Origin: an uncultured Eubacteriales bacterium | Lineage (GTDB): Bacteria; Bacillota; Clostridia; Oscillospirales; Oscillospiraceae | Length of the DNA: 64,000 bases | Assembly: GCA_934597725.1 (NCBI GenBank) | Contig: CAKTSK010000003.1 | Coordinates: 41,794-105,793, forward strand | Direction: 5' to 3' | Notes under the pieces: model-generated | Seen by the model: the letters and a program-made list of their open reading frames with translations, nothing else | The model's database searches: none | Told to the model about the DNA's origin: nothing | Part shown: one piece after another, positions 56,635 through 64,000 of the stretch | Layout: the number at the start of each line of letters is the position of its first letter | How positions within the stretch are numbered: the stretch's first letter is position 1 | Program-made: the position numbers and the translations under genes

Positions 56635-56663
56635 ATTGTAGCAGATAACCTGCGCCCTGTCAA
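56635..56663 (-). promoter_or_regulatory. Sigma-A promoter of the potABCD leader
   Basis: On the minus strand TTGACA, a 17-base spacer and TACAAT. Confidence 0.9.
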
Positions 56664-56703
56664 GGAGCGCGCGGCGGAAGAAGAGAAAAAAGAGAAAAAC
56701 TTG

Positions 56704-57678
56704 TCACTCTATCTGGACTCCCGGGAAATAGGTCTCCACAAAGGGGACCTGGCTCACGGTCCAGGTCTTGCCGTTGAGGGCGGCCAGGCAGCCGGCGTCG
56801 GTGGTGAACCGGAAGGTCAGCTTGTAGGAGTACAGGGCCTGTCCGCCGGTGCGGCCGTGGCGTTTGTTCTCCCGCTCCCGGCCGTATTTTCCGTCGCCCA
56901 GCAGGGGGTGGCCGGCGGCGGCGAACTGGGCCCGGATCTGGTGGGTCCGGCCGGTGATCAGGCGGCACTCCACCAGGGACAGCCCGTTGCGGCGGGCCAG
57001 GGTCCGGTAGAGGGTGACGGCGGTGCGGCCGCCGGGGACGGGGGTCTTGTGGACGGTGACCTGGTTTTTCTTCTCGTCCTTGACCAGAACGTTTTCCAGC
57101 TTCCCCTCGGCAGGGGACATGCTGCCCAGGATGACGCACAGGTAGGACTTCTCCACCTCCCGGTCCCGGATCTTCTGGTTCATCACCCGCAGGGTCTCGG
57201 CGTTTTTGGCGGCGATGACGATTCCGCCGGTGTTGCGGTCGATGCGGTTGCACAGGGCGGGGGCGAAGGCGTTCTCCCAATAGGGGCTCCAGGCTTTCTT
57301 CTGGTAGAGGTAAGCCTGGATGTGGGTGATGAGGGTGTTCACCCGCTCCTGGTCGTCGGGATGGACCACCAGACCGGGACGCTTGTTCACCAGCAGCAGG
57401 TCGTCGTCCTCATAGAGAATATCCAGCTGCGGCTTGAACACCGACAGGAAGGCATTTTCCGGGGTGGGCGTGTCGAAAAATTCATCGTTGATGTACAGCT
57501 GCAGCACGTCGCCCCGGGCCAGCCGGGTGTCCCGCTTGGCGCCTTTGCCGTTGCATTTGACGCGCTTGATGCGGATGTATTTTTGGGCCAGCGGGCCGGG
57601 GAGCAGGGGGAGGGTCTTGGCCAGCCAGCGGTCCAGCCGCTGGCCGGCATCGTTGGGACCTATGGTAAATTCCCGCAT
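56704..57678 (-). CDS. RluA-family pseudouridine synthase
   Basis: A 324-residue enzyme that isomerises uridines in rRNA or tRNA. An S4-type RNA-binding start (GQRLDRWLAKTL) precedes the RluA catalytic domain. The catalytic Asp lies in CNRIDRNTGGIVIAA, where RluD and RluC have HRLDxxTSG; the His/Leu to Asn/Ile change is common in a clostridial subgroup, as far as I recall. LVECRLITGRTHQIRAQFAA and HPLLGDGKYG are further family motifs. Target position is unknown. The start at 57678 has a modest AAAGG site. Confidence 0.9.
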   Translation of the reverse strand: MREFTIGPNDAGQRLDRWLAKTLPLLPGPLAQKYIRIKRVKCNGKGAKRDTRLARGDVLQLYINDEFFDTPTPENAFLSVFKPQLDILYEDDDLLLVNKRPGLVVHPDDQERVNTLITHIQAYLYQKKAWSPYWENAFAPALCNRIDRNTGGIVIAAKNAETLRVMNQKIRDREVEKSYLCVILGSMSPAEGKLENVLVKDEKKNQVTVHKTPVPGGRTAVTLYRTLARRNGLSLVECRLITGRTHQIRAQFAAAGHPLLGDGKYGRERENKRHGRTGGQALYSYKLTFRFTTDAGCLAALNGKTWTVSQVPFVETYFPGVQIE

Positions 57679-57810
57679 GGGATCACAGCCTTTCAGTTCT
57701 CAGAGTTCACCACGCGGAGGCTTCGGTGCTGCGTGGTGCCGGGCGAGCCGTGCCCCTATTCTATCATAGGAAGGGGCGGGATTTCCAGTGCTCTCCGGCA
57801 GCAAAGGAAC

Positions 57811-58107
57811 TTATCCGGTAAACCCGAACCAGAGCAGCAGAGCCACGCCGCAAAGCAGGAAGAAAACGCCCACCTGCTTGAAGGGGGCTTCCTGGTATTC
57901 CCGGTACTTGAACAAAAGAGCAAAGGCGATGCCGAAAAACAAGAGCGACAGGGTCCCTTTCCAGGCGGGGTTGCCCTTGACCAGACAGATCACGGTCAGG
58001 ATCTGGGTGGCGGCAGTCATCCATTCCAGCGCGTAGCTTTTGGCGTGGACTTCGATCTCGTTGTCTCGTTCGTCTTTGATGGGACGTTCCCGAGGGGGTT
58101 GTTTCAT
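57811..58107 (-). CDS. Small membrane protein of unknown function
   Basis: A 98-residue protein. A charged start (MKQPPRERPIKDERDNEIEVHAKS) is followed by three hydrophobic segments near residues 29-43, 50-66 and 77-96. It resembles small clostridial proteins often annotated as DUF6442-type, but I am not certain. RBS ACAGGAGGAAA. It stands alone upstream of the pseudouridine synthase on the same strand, 132 bases apart, possibly in one transcript. Confidence 0.65.
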   Translation of the reverse strand: MKQPPRERPIKDERDNEIEVHAKSYALEWMTAATQILTVICLVKGNPAWKGTLSLLFFGIAFALLFKYREYQEAPFKQVGVFFLLCGVALLLWFGFTG

Positions 58108-58305
58108 GGCGGTTTCCTCCTGTTGTAAGATATAAGGTTAGGGTTTCTGATATTCCTTACCGACAGAGACATCAGAAAAGAGAAGTTCATTTCTGGTGAA
58201 ACTAATTTCAGTTTACTGCGTAGAAGACCTTTTGTCAAGAAGAGAAATAAAAAAGTTCCCAGGAAATAGGTCTGGGAGAGGGCAGAAAAAAGTGAGATTT
58301 TCCTC

Positions 58306-58334
58306 TTGACGAGGGGGGAAAACAGGTGTATTCT
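58306..58334 (+). promoter_or_regulatory. Distal promoter for yceD-rpmF
   Basis: TTGACG, a 17-base spacer and TATTCT, about 100 bases upstream of the proximal promoter. A hairpin CCGCTGTCC-CAA-GGACGGCGG follows. Confidence 0.6.
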
Positions 58335-58407
58335 ATCGAGTTAGCGGCGATGTGATGCTTTTTTCGGGCCGCTGTCCCAAGGACGGCGGAAAAAAGAAAG
58401 AAAGTAT

Positions 58408-58436
58408 TTGACAACCGTGTAATTTTTTGATATAAT
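58408..58436 (+). promoter_or_regulatory. Consensus sigma-A promoter for yceD-rpmF
   Basis: TTGACA, a 17-base spacer and TATAAT: both hexamers are perfect, the strongest promoter in the window. Confidence 0.95.
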
Positions 58437-58464
58437 AAACCCTGTACCATGTGAGGAGTGTGCT

Positions 58465-58962
58465 ATGCGACTGGATCTTCGAGAGATCATTCATGTGCCC
58501 GGTGCCAGCCTTCCCTTTTCGTTCCAACTGGATCTGAGCCAGGAGGAATTTTTTGGGGAGCATCCCATCCCCCGGCCGGTAACGGTGGAGGGAAGCGTGA
58601 AAAACATCGCGGATGTGCTGGTTCTGGAGGGCGAGGCCAAGTCCCTGCTGGACTATACCTGCGACCGATGCATGAGCGGATTCAGCCGGGAAAAAACGGT
58701 CCCTCTGTCCTTCCTGCTGGCGGAAACGCTGGAGGGGGAAGACGACGGCGAGATCGTCCTGCTGGAAGACGGCGAGATCGACGTGGGAGAACTGGCCTAC
58801 ACGGCGTTCATTCTCGATATGGACACAAAACATCTATGCTCAGAAGACTGCAAGGGGCTTTGCCCCGGCTGTGGCGTGAACCTGAATCAGGAGCCCTGCC
58901 GGTGCAAGAAGCAGGCCGATCCCAGATGGGCCGCACTCGAGCAGCTACTTAATAAAAACTGA
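58465..58962 (+). CDS. yceD: YceD family (DUF177) metal-binding protein
   Basis: A 165-residue protein of the DUF177/YceD family, linked in bacteria with 23S rRNA accumulation and always near rpmF. The pair of cysteines in YTCDRCMSGF and the C-terminal CSEDCKGLCPGCGVNLN form a probable zinc site. The start at 58465 follows GTGAGGAGTG. It is cotranscribed with rpmF 52 bases downstream. Confidence 0.92.
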   Translation: MRLDLREIIHVPGASLPFSFQLDLSQEEFFGEHPIPRPVTVEGSVKNIADVLVLEGEAKSLLDYTCDRCMSGFSREKTVPLSFLLAETLEGEDDGEIVLLEDGEIDVGELAYTAFILDMDTKHLCSEDCKGLCPGCGVNLNQEPCRCKKQADPRWAALEQLLNKN

Positions 58963-59014
58963 GTAGTCCAATCCACTTTGCCCGACCAGGGCATCACCAA
59001 GGAGGTGTCTCGAA

Positions 59015-59200
59015 ATGGCGGTTCCGAAGAGTAAAGTCTCGAAGCAGAGACGGGATAAGCGGCGTGCCAACTGGAAGCTGGCAGCTCCCGCTGTCACGAC
59101 CTGCCCCAAGTGCGGCGCGTATCGGCTGCCCCACCGGCTGTGCAAGGCCTGCATGACCTATGACGGCAAGGTGTTCGGCCAGGTGCAGCAGGAGAACTAA
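59015..59200 (+). CDS. rpmF: 50S ribosomal protein L32
   Basis: A 61-residue L32 with basic N-terminus (MAVPKSKVSKQRRDKRRA) and a zinc ribbon Cys30, Cys33, Cys43, Cys46 (CPKC, CKAC). RBS AAGGAGGTG. This is the zinc-containing form. Confidence 0.97.
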   Translation: MAVPKSKVSKQRRDKRRANWKLAAPAVTTCPKCGAYRLPHRLCKACMTYDGKVFGQVQQEN

Positions 59201-59210
59201 TAGGGGAAAA

Positions 59211-59241
59211 GAAAGAGGGGGAGATCCCCTCTTCTTTTTTT
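59211..59241 (+). terminator. Terminator after rpmF
   Basis: AAGAGGGG-GAGA-TCCCCTCTT with CTTTTTTT after it. Confidence 0.9.
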
Positions 59242-59296
59242 CTCTTTTTTGACCACAGCGGCGGCGGGAAGCCCCGCCGGAAAGGGAGGCAGATTC

Positions 59297-60607
59297 ATGT
59301 CCCGAACAAAGATCCAGGAGGTGGCCCCCGGCTCGCCTGCCCATCAGGCAGGGGTCCGGGTGGGGGAGACCCTGGCCGCCATCAACGGCCATCCCATCGT
59401 GGATGTGCTGGACTACAAATATTATTCCTATGACCCTGAGCTGGAACTCACCCTGAAAACCGAGGCCGGCCAGCGGCAGGTGACCCTGTCCAAGGACGTG
59501 GGGGAGGATTTGGGGCTGACCTTTGAGACCTATCTCATGGACCGGGCCCGCTCCTGTGCCAACAAATGCGTCTTCTGTTTTGTGGACCAGATGCCCCAGG
59601 GGATGCGGGACACCCTTTATTTTAAGGATGACGACGCCCGGCTGTCCTTCCTCATGGGCAACTACATCACCCTGACCAACCTCAGCCGCCGGGAATTGCA
59701 GCGCATCTGCGACCTGCACATCTCGCCCATCAACATCTCCGTCCACGCCACCGACCCGGAGGTGCGGCGGGTGCTGCTGGGCAACCGCCGGCGGGGCGGG
59801 GAGTGCCTGGAGATCATGAAGGACTTTGCCCGGGCGGGCATCGTGATGAACTGCCAGATCGTCGCCTGCCCCGGCCTCAACGACGGAGCGGTCTTACAAC
59901 AGAGCATGGAGGATCTGGCGGCCCTCTATCCCCAGGTTAAGAGCGTTTCTGTGGTCCCGGTGGGGCTGACCAAGTATCGGCAGGGACTCTACCCGCTGCG
60001 GCCCTATCGGAAGGACGAGGCCCGGGCCGTGGTGGCCCAGGTGGAGCGCTTTGGGGAGACCTGTCTGGCCGAGCAGGGGAGCCGGATCTTCTGGTGCTCC
60101 GATGAGTTCTACCTCCAGGGCGACCTGCCTCTGCCCGAGGACGAATTTTATGAGGAGTACACCCAGCTGGAAAACGGCGTGGGGATGCTCCGCCTGCTGG
60201 AAGTGGAGCTTTACGGCGCCACCCTGGGGGCGCCCCATCACATTCCGGTGGCACCCTTTTCCATCGCCACCGGCGTGGCCGCCGCCCCCTTCCTGCGAAA
60301 AATCATTGACAGCGCGGCGGCAAAATGTCATACTGAATTAAATTACCATCTCTATCCGGTGGTCAACCACTTTTTTGGGGAGACCATCACCGTGGCCGGT
60401 CTGCTCACCGGCCAGGATCTGCTGGCGCAGCTCAAGGGCAAGGAGCTGGGGACCCGGGTCCTCCTGCCCCAGAACACCCTGCGCCACGGAGAGACGGTCT
60501 TTCTGGATGACATGACCTTGGAACAGCTGTCTCAGGGCCTGGGGGTCCCGGTGATCCCCGTGGACCAGGACGGCTTTGCGCTGTTTGAGGCCATTTTCGG
60601 GGTCTGA
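59297..60607 (+). CDS. DUF512 PDZ and radical SAM-like protein
   Basis: A 436-residue protein. Residues 1-65 are a PDZ-like domain (PGSPAHQAGVRVGETLAAIN). A cysteine cluster Cys87, Cys91, Cys94 (CANKCVFCF) has radical SAM spacing CxxxCxxC, followed by the DUF512 domain with HATDPEVRRVLLGN and VVPVGLTKYR. The family is near-universal in Clostridia and Actinobacteria, often beside der, as here; its substrate is unknown. ATG 59297 has GGGAGG nine bases upstream. It is followed by der after 43 bases. Confidence 0.9.
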   Translation: MSRTKIQEVAPGSPAHQAGVRVGETLAAINGHPIVDVLDYKYYSYDPELELTLKTEAGQRQVTLSKDVGEDLGLTFETYLMDRARSCANKCVFCFVDQMPQGMRDTLYFKDDDARLSFLMGNYITLTNLSRRELQRICDLHISPINISVHATDPEVRRVLLGNRRRGGECLEIMKDFARAGIVMNCQIVACPGLNDGAVLQQSMEDLAALYPQVKSVSVVPVGLTKYRQGLYPLRPYRKDEARAVVAQVERFGETCLAEQGSRIFWCSDEFYLQGDLPLPEDEFYEEYTQLENGVGMLRLLEVELYGATLGAPHHIPVAPFSIATGVAAAPFLRKIIDSAAAKCHTELNYHLYPVVNHFFGETITVAGLLTGQDLLAQLKGKELGTRVLLPQNTLRHGETVFLDDMTLEQLSQGLGVPVIPVDQDGFALFEAIFGV

Positions 60608-60650
60608 GCCCCGGCAAGAGAGAACACGATTAACGAAGGAGGTCAATCCC

Positions 60651-61979
60651 ATGGCAAAACCCCTTGTGGCCATTGTGGGCCGGCCCAATGTGGGCAAATC
60701 AATGCTCTTCAATAAACTGGTGGGCCGTCGGCTCTCCATCGTAGAGGACACCCCCGGCGTCACCCGGGACCGCCTGTACGCCGAGTGCGAGTGGCGGGGG
60801 CGGACCTTTGACATCGTGGATACCGGCGGCATCGAGCCGGGCACCACCACAGAGATCCTTGCCTTCATGCGGAAGCAGGCGGAGATCGCCATTCAGAACG
60901 CCACGGTGATCGTCTTTTTGTGCGACATCAAAACCGGCCTGACGGCGTCGGACCAGGACGTGGCCAACATGCTCCTCCGGGCCCGCAAGCCGGTGGTGCT
61001 GGCGGTGAACAAGATGGACCAGGTGGGCATGACCAACCCGGACATCTATGAGTTCTATAACCTGGGCCTGGGCGATCCCATCGCCGTCTCCGCCGTCCAC
61101 GGCCACGGCACCGGCGACCTGCTGGACGCCTGCTTTGAGCACTTCCCGCCGGACGACGAGGAGGAGGAAGATCCCGACCTCATCAAGGTGGCCGTCATCG
61201 GCAAGCCCAATGTGGGCAAATCCTCCCTCATCAACCGCATCCTGGGGGAGGAGCGGGTGATCGTCTCCAACATGGCCGGGACCACCCGGGACGCGGTGGA
61301 CAGCTTCTTTGAGAACGAAGTGGGCAAGTTCCTCTTCATCGATACCGCCGGGATGCGGAAAAAGTCCAAGGTCAACGACGCCATTGAAAAATTCTCTGTG
61401 CTGCGGGCGGCCATGGCCATCGAGCGTTCCGACGTTTGCCTCATCATGATCGACGCCAACGAGGGCGTCACCGAGCAGGACACCAAGGTGGCCGGCATGG
61501 CCCACGAGTCGGGCAAGGCCTGCATCATCGTGGTCAACAAATGGGACGCCGTGGAGAAGGACGGCAAGACCATGGACAAAATGCGGGACGACATCCGCCG
61601 GGATCTGTCGTACATGACCTACGCCCCCATTGTCTTTATCTCGGCCCTCACCGGCCAGCGGGTCCCCCGGCTGTTCCAGCTGATCAAGTATGTGGACGAT
61701 CAGGCGGCCATGCGGATCACCACCGGTATGCTCAACAGCCTGCTGGCAGATGCCACGGCCCGGGTCCAGCCGCCCACGGACAAAGGCCGCCGGCTGAAGA
61801 TCTATTACATGACCCAGGCGGGGATCCGGCCGCCCCACTTCGTCTGCTTCTGCAACGATGCCCGCCTGTTCCACTTCTCCTACCAGCGCTATCTGGAAAA
61901 CCAGATCCGCAACACCTTTGGTCTGGAGGGCACGCCCATCCGGCTGACCATCCGGCAAAAAGGCGACAAGGAGGACTGA
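60651..61979 (+). CDS. der: Ribosome biogenesis GTPase Der (EngA)
   Basis: A 442-residue protein with two tandem G domains and a KH-like end. G1 sites are GRPNVGKS (10-17) and GKPNVGKS; each half has DTxG motifs (DIVDTGGIEPG, FIDTAGMRKK) and NKxD sites (NKMD, NKWD). It helps assemble the 50S subunit. The acidic linker DDEEEEDPD joins the G domains. RBS AAGGAGG. First gene of a der-plsY-gpsA row. Confidence 0.97.
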   Translation: MAKPLVAIVGRPNVGKSMLFNKLVGRRLSIVEDTPGVTRDRLYAECEWRGRTFDIVDTGGIEPGTTTEILAFMRKQAEIAIQNATVIVFLCDIKTGLTASDQDVANMLLRARKPVVLAVNKMDQVGMTNPDIYEFYNLGLGDPIAVSAVHGHGTGDLLDACFEHFPPDDEEEEDPDLIKVAVIGKPNVGKSSLINRILGEERVIVSNMAGTTRDAVDSFFENEVGKFLFIDTAGMRKKSKVNDAIEKFSVLRAAMAIERSDVCLIMIDANEGVTEQDTKVAGMAHESGKACIIVVNKWDAVEKDGKTMDKMRDDIRRDLSYMTYAPIVFISALTGQRVPRLFQLIKYVDDQAAMRITTGMLNSLLADATARVQPPTDKGRRLKIYYMTQAGIRPPHFVCFCNDARLFHFSYQRYLENQIRNTFGLEGTPIRLTIRQKGDKED

Positions 61980-61984
61980 CGGGC

Positions 61985-62683
61985 ATGGGTTTGACGCAAA
62001 GCACCCTCTCCCTGCTGGGCGAATGGGGGAGCGCGGTCTGGCTGCCGGCCCTGGTCACAGCGGCCATCGCCTACTTCTGCGGCTGCTTCAACGGGGCGGT
62101 GATCGTCTCCAAGTACATCTTGCGGGACGATGTGCGGACCCATGGCAGCGGCAACGCGGGCCTGACCAATTTTTATCGGACCTTCGGCGGGCCGCTGACG
62201 GCGGTGGTCATCCTGACGGACGTGATCAAGGCCATCGTGGCGGTGCTGGTGGGCGTGTGGCTTGCCGGCCGGATGCTGCCTCTGGACAGCCCGGCGGCTG
62301 CGGAGACGGCCGCTGCTGTGACGGAATACTGGACGGGATTGTTCTGCCTGCTGGGACACATGTTCCCCTGCATGTTCCAGTTCAAAGGGGGCAAGGGCAT
62401 CCTCTCCGGCGGGACCATCGCCATCCTGATCGACTGGCGGGTGGCCCTGGTGGTGTGGGGCGGCTTCCTGATCCTGGCCGTGCTCACCCGCTATGTTTCC
62501 CTGGGCTCCAGCTCCACGGGGATCACCCTGCCCATCATCACCTGGCTGGTCTACCGGGACGGGATCATTCTGCTGCTGTCGCTGATCATCGGCGGACTCA
62601 TCCTCTTCAAGCACCGCAGCAACCTGCAGCGGCTGGCCCGGGGGACGGAGTCGAAATTTGCGCTGCATAAAAAAGGAAAGTGA
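61985..62683 (+). CDS. plsY: Glycerol-3-phosphate acyltransferase PlsY
   Basis: A 232-residue integral membrane enzyme that acylates glycerol 3-phosphate from acyl phosphate in phospholipid synthesis. Conserved motifs: HGSGNAGLTNFYRTFG, LLGHMFPCMFQFKGGKG and the later YVSLGSS segment. About seven helices. Its start is five bases after the der stop, and GAGGACTG serves as weak ribosome site within der. Product precursor is supplied by the next gene. Confidence 0.95.
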   Translation: MGLTQSTLSLLGEWGSAVWLPALVTAAIAYFCGCFNGAVIVSKYILRDDVRTHGSGNAGLTNFYRTFGGPLTAVVILTDVIKAIVAVLVGVWLAGRMLPLDSPAAAETAAAVTEYWTGLFCLLGHMFPCMFQFKGGKGILSGGTIAILIDWRVALVVWGGFLILAVLTRYVSLGSSSTGITLPIITWLVYRDGIILLLSLIIGGLILFKHRSNLQRLARGTESKFALHKKGK

Positions 62684-62693
62684 GGTGCCGGCG

Positions 62694-63695
62694 ATGAAGA
62701 TCGCGGTCTTAGGCAGCGGCGGCTGGGGCACGGCCCTGGCCATGCTGCTGGTGGAAAACGGACATGAGGTGACCCTTTGGTCCTATCTGGAGGAGGAATC
62801 TCAACGGCTGCGCGAGACCGGGGAGAACCCCTTGCTGCCCGGGGTGAAGCTGCCCCAGGGGCTTCAGTACACCTGGGACTTGTCCTGTGTGAAGGGCTGC
62901 GGGGCGGTGGTCCTGGCCACGCCCTCCTTCGGGGTGCGGACCACGGCGGAGCAGATCCGGCCCTATCTCACCCCGGAGACCATCCTCATCTCTGTCTCCA
63001 AGGGGATCGAAAAGGGGACCTCTCTGCGCATGACGGAGATCATCCGTCAGGTCACCGGAGACCTGTGCCCCGTAGCGGCGCTGTCCGGCCCCTCCCACGC
63101 GGAGGAGGTGGCCCGGCGCGTGCCCACGGCGGTGGTCTCCGCCTGCCCGGACCGGGTGGTGGCAGAGCAGGTGCAGGACCTGTTCCTCAACGATCGCTTC
63201 CGGGTCTACAGCAGCAGCGACGTGATCGGCGTCGAGCTGGGCGCCGCCCTGAAAAATGTCATGGCGCTGTGTACCGGCTGCTGCCGGGGCATGGAGTTCG
63301 GCGACAACACCATCGCCATGCTCATGACCCGCGGCCTGGCAGAGATGGCCCGGCTGGGCGTGGCCCTGGGCGGCCGGCGGGAGACCTTTGCGGGCCTGGC
63401 CGGCATGGGCGACCTGATCGTGACCTGTACCTCCCTCAACTCCCGGAACTACCGGGCGGGGATTTTGATCGGCCAGGGGGTGCCGGTGGACCAGGCCATT
63501 GCCCGGATCGGTGCGGTGGTCGAGGGCTATTATGCGGTGGACTCGGCCCGGGAGCTGGCTGCCCGGCTGGGGGTGGAGATGCCCATTACCCAGGCGGCCT
63601 ATGAGGTGCTCTATGAGGGCCGCGCCCCCCGGGAGGCCCTGCAGGCCCTCATGCGCCGGAAAAAGCGCCACGAGATCGAGGAAACCTGGATCTGA
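62694..63695 (+). CDS. gpsA: NAD(P)H-dependent glycerol-3-phosphate dehydrogenase
   Basis: A 333-residue enzyme reducing dihydroxyacetone phosphate to glycerol 3-phosphate, the PlsY substrate. Rossmann loop VLGSGGWGTALA (6-17) and the catalytic Lys in GAALKNVMAL. NSRNYRAG and GDLIVTCTS are family motifs. ATG 62694 follows GAGGTG. It is ten bases after plsY, so synthesis and use of glycerol 3-phosphate are coupled. Confidence 0.97.
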   Translation: MKIAVLGSGGWGTALAMLLVENGHEVTLWSYLEEESQRLRETGENPLLPGVKLPQGLQYTWDLSCVKGCGAVVLATPSFGVRTTAEQIRPYLTPETILISVSKGIEKGTSLRMTEIIRQVTGDLCPVAALSGPSHAEEVARRVPTAVVSACPDRVVAEQVQDLFLNDRFRVYSSSDVIGVELGAALKNVMALCTGCCRGMEFGDNTIAMLMTRGLAEMARLGVALGGRRETFAGLAGMGDLIVTCTSLNSRNYRAGILIGQGVPVDQAIARIGAVVEGYYAVDSARELAARLGVEMPITQAAYEVLYEGRAPREALQALMRRKKRHEIEETWI

Positions 63696-63738
63696 GCGGT
63701 CTGTCGGCGGGATTTTTCAGAAAACCGTAAAATAGGTC

Positions 63739-63767
63739 TTGCTTTTTTTCTCGATTTCTGCTATCAT
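63739..63767 (+). promoter_or_regulatory. Sigma-A promoter for rpmB
   Basis: TTGCTT, a 17-base spacer and TATCAT. Confidence 0.7.
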
Positions 63768-63809
63768 ACTAACCGATGCTTTTTCAATCAACCAAAACAC
63801 CAACCCACA

Positions 63810-63825
63810 GGAGGGTTCGCCCTCC
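63810..63825 (+). other. Hairpin in the rpmB leader
   Basis: GGAGGG-TTCG-CCCTCC has a UUCG tetraloop and lies 35 bases before the start codon; it may have a role in regulation or stability. Confidence 0.6.
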
Positions 63826-63860
63826 GGTGGAGTCATAAAACAGCGAGGAGGTTCAAGCGA

Positions 63861-64000
63861 ATGGCTAAATGTGAATTTTGTGACAAGGGCGTCGTGTTCG
63901 GCATTCAGGTTTCCCACTCTCACCGCCGCTCCAATCGTCCCTGGAAGCCCAACGTGAAGCGCGTGAAGGCGATCGTCAACGGCACCCCGAAGCACGTCTA
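63861..64000 (+). CDS. rpmB: 50S ribosomal protein L28, 5' part
   Basis: The first 46 codons of L28, cut by the window end. MAKCEFCDKGVVFG has the zinc-type CxxC, and QVSHSHRRSNRPWKPN is the L28 signature. RBS GAGGAGG. Codons include many A/T third bases, as in other ribosomal genes here. rpmB is near spoVM in Bacillus but about 63 kb away here. Confidence 0.96.
   Translation, partial: MAKCEFCDKGVVFGIQVSHSHRRSNRPWKPNVKRVKAIVNGTPKHV

Overview
The window reads as chromosome from a GC-rich, spore-forming, anaerobic Firmicute, most like the butyrate-producing Oscillospiraceae (Flavonifractor, Intestinimonas, Lawsonibacter and relatives). The evidence is Firmicute gene order (rsgA followed by spoVM; dGTPase, dnaG, rpoD; yceD-rpmF; der-plsY-gpsA), AddAB instead of RecBCD, sporulation genes (SpoVM, a DUF3794-LysM protein, a CotH kinase), strong AGGAGG ribosome binding sites, consensus sigma-A promoters and two acyl-CoA dehydrogenases. 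The genus is an inference. I saw no phage, transposase, CRISPR array or tRNA. Two terminal genes, rsgA and rpmB, run off the ends.

Layout. 1-2.3 kb: rsgA 3' end, a 22-codon spoVM and a spore-coat/cortex type DUF3794-LysM protein. 2.3-4.7 kb: divergent glycolytic genes (PPi-type phosphofructokinase and class II aldolase) whose promoters share one palindromic -35 hexamer. 4.7-13.2 kb: a membrane-anchored spermidine-synthase-like protein, then addB-addA. 13.3-20.4 kb: rpmE, a flavin reductase-like protein, hflX, a YigZ/IMPACT protein, and dGTPase-dnaG-rpoD. 20.4-25.1 kb (minus): a D,D-carboxypeptidase, a three-gene two-component operon and a lipoprotein. 25.4-27.3 kb: a split ThrE-type exporter and a TIGR01440 protein. 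27.5-32.4 kb (minus): acyl-CoA dehydrogenase, TolC-like protein, and a ZIP transporter / ferredoxin-thioredoxin-reductase-like / tandem-OB protein operon. 33-39.8 kb (minus): carA and a carB-dapF fusion, then glnA. 40.1-43.4 kb: purC-glmS-nadE. 43.6-47.4 kb: a truncated response regulator, a VTC-DUF4956-CotH cassette and RNase P RNA. 47.5-51 kb: a cytidylate-kinase-like protein, a MATE exporter and a second acyl-CoA dehydrogenase with highly-expressed codon usage. 51.1-52.1 kb: two AT-richer orphan membrane proteins. 52.2-56.7 kb (minus): potABCD behind a leader of about 400 nt full of hairpins and ending in a terminator. 56.7-58.1 kb: an RluA-type pseudouridine synthase and a small membrane protein. 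58.4-64 kb: yceD-rpmF, a DUF512 radical-SAM-like protein, der-plsY-gpsA and the start of rpmB.

How the genes work together. carA-carB, glnA, purC, glmS and nadE form a nitrogen/amide-transfer neighbourhood: GlnA makes glutamine, which CarA and GlmS use, while NadE here is the ammonia-dependent form. dGTPase, DnaG, RpoD and AddAB are replication and repair housekeeping. potABCD imports polyamines. The observations most worth follow-up are the CarB-DapF fusion whose epimerase part has Ala where the first catalytic Cys should be, the structured potABCD leader, the shared -35 element between pfp and fba, and the response-regulator remnant before the VTC-DUF4956-CotH genes.
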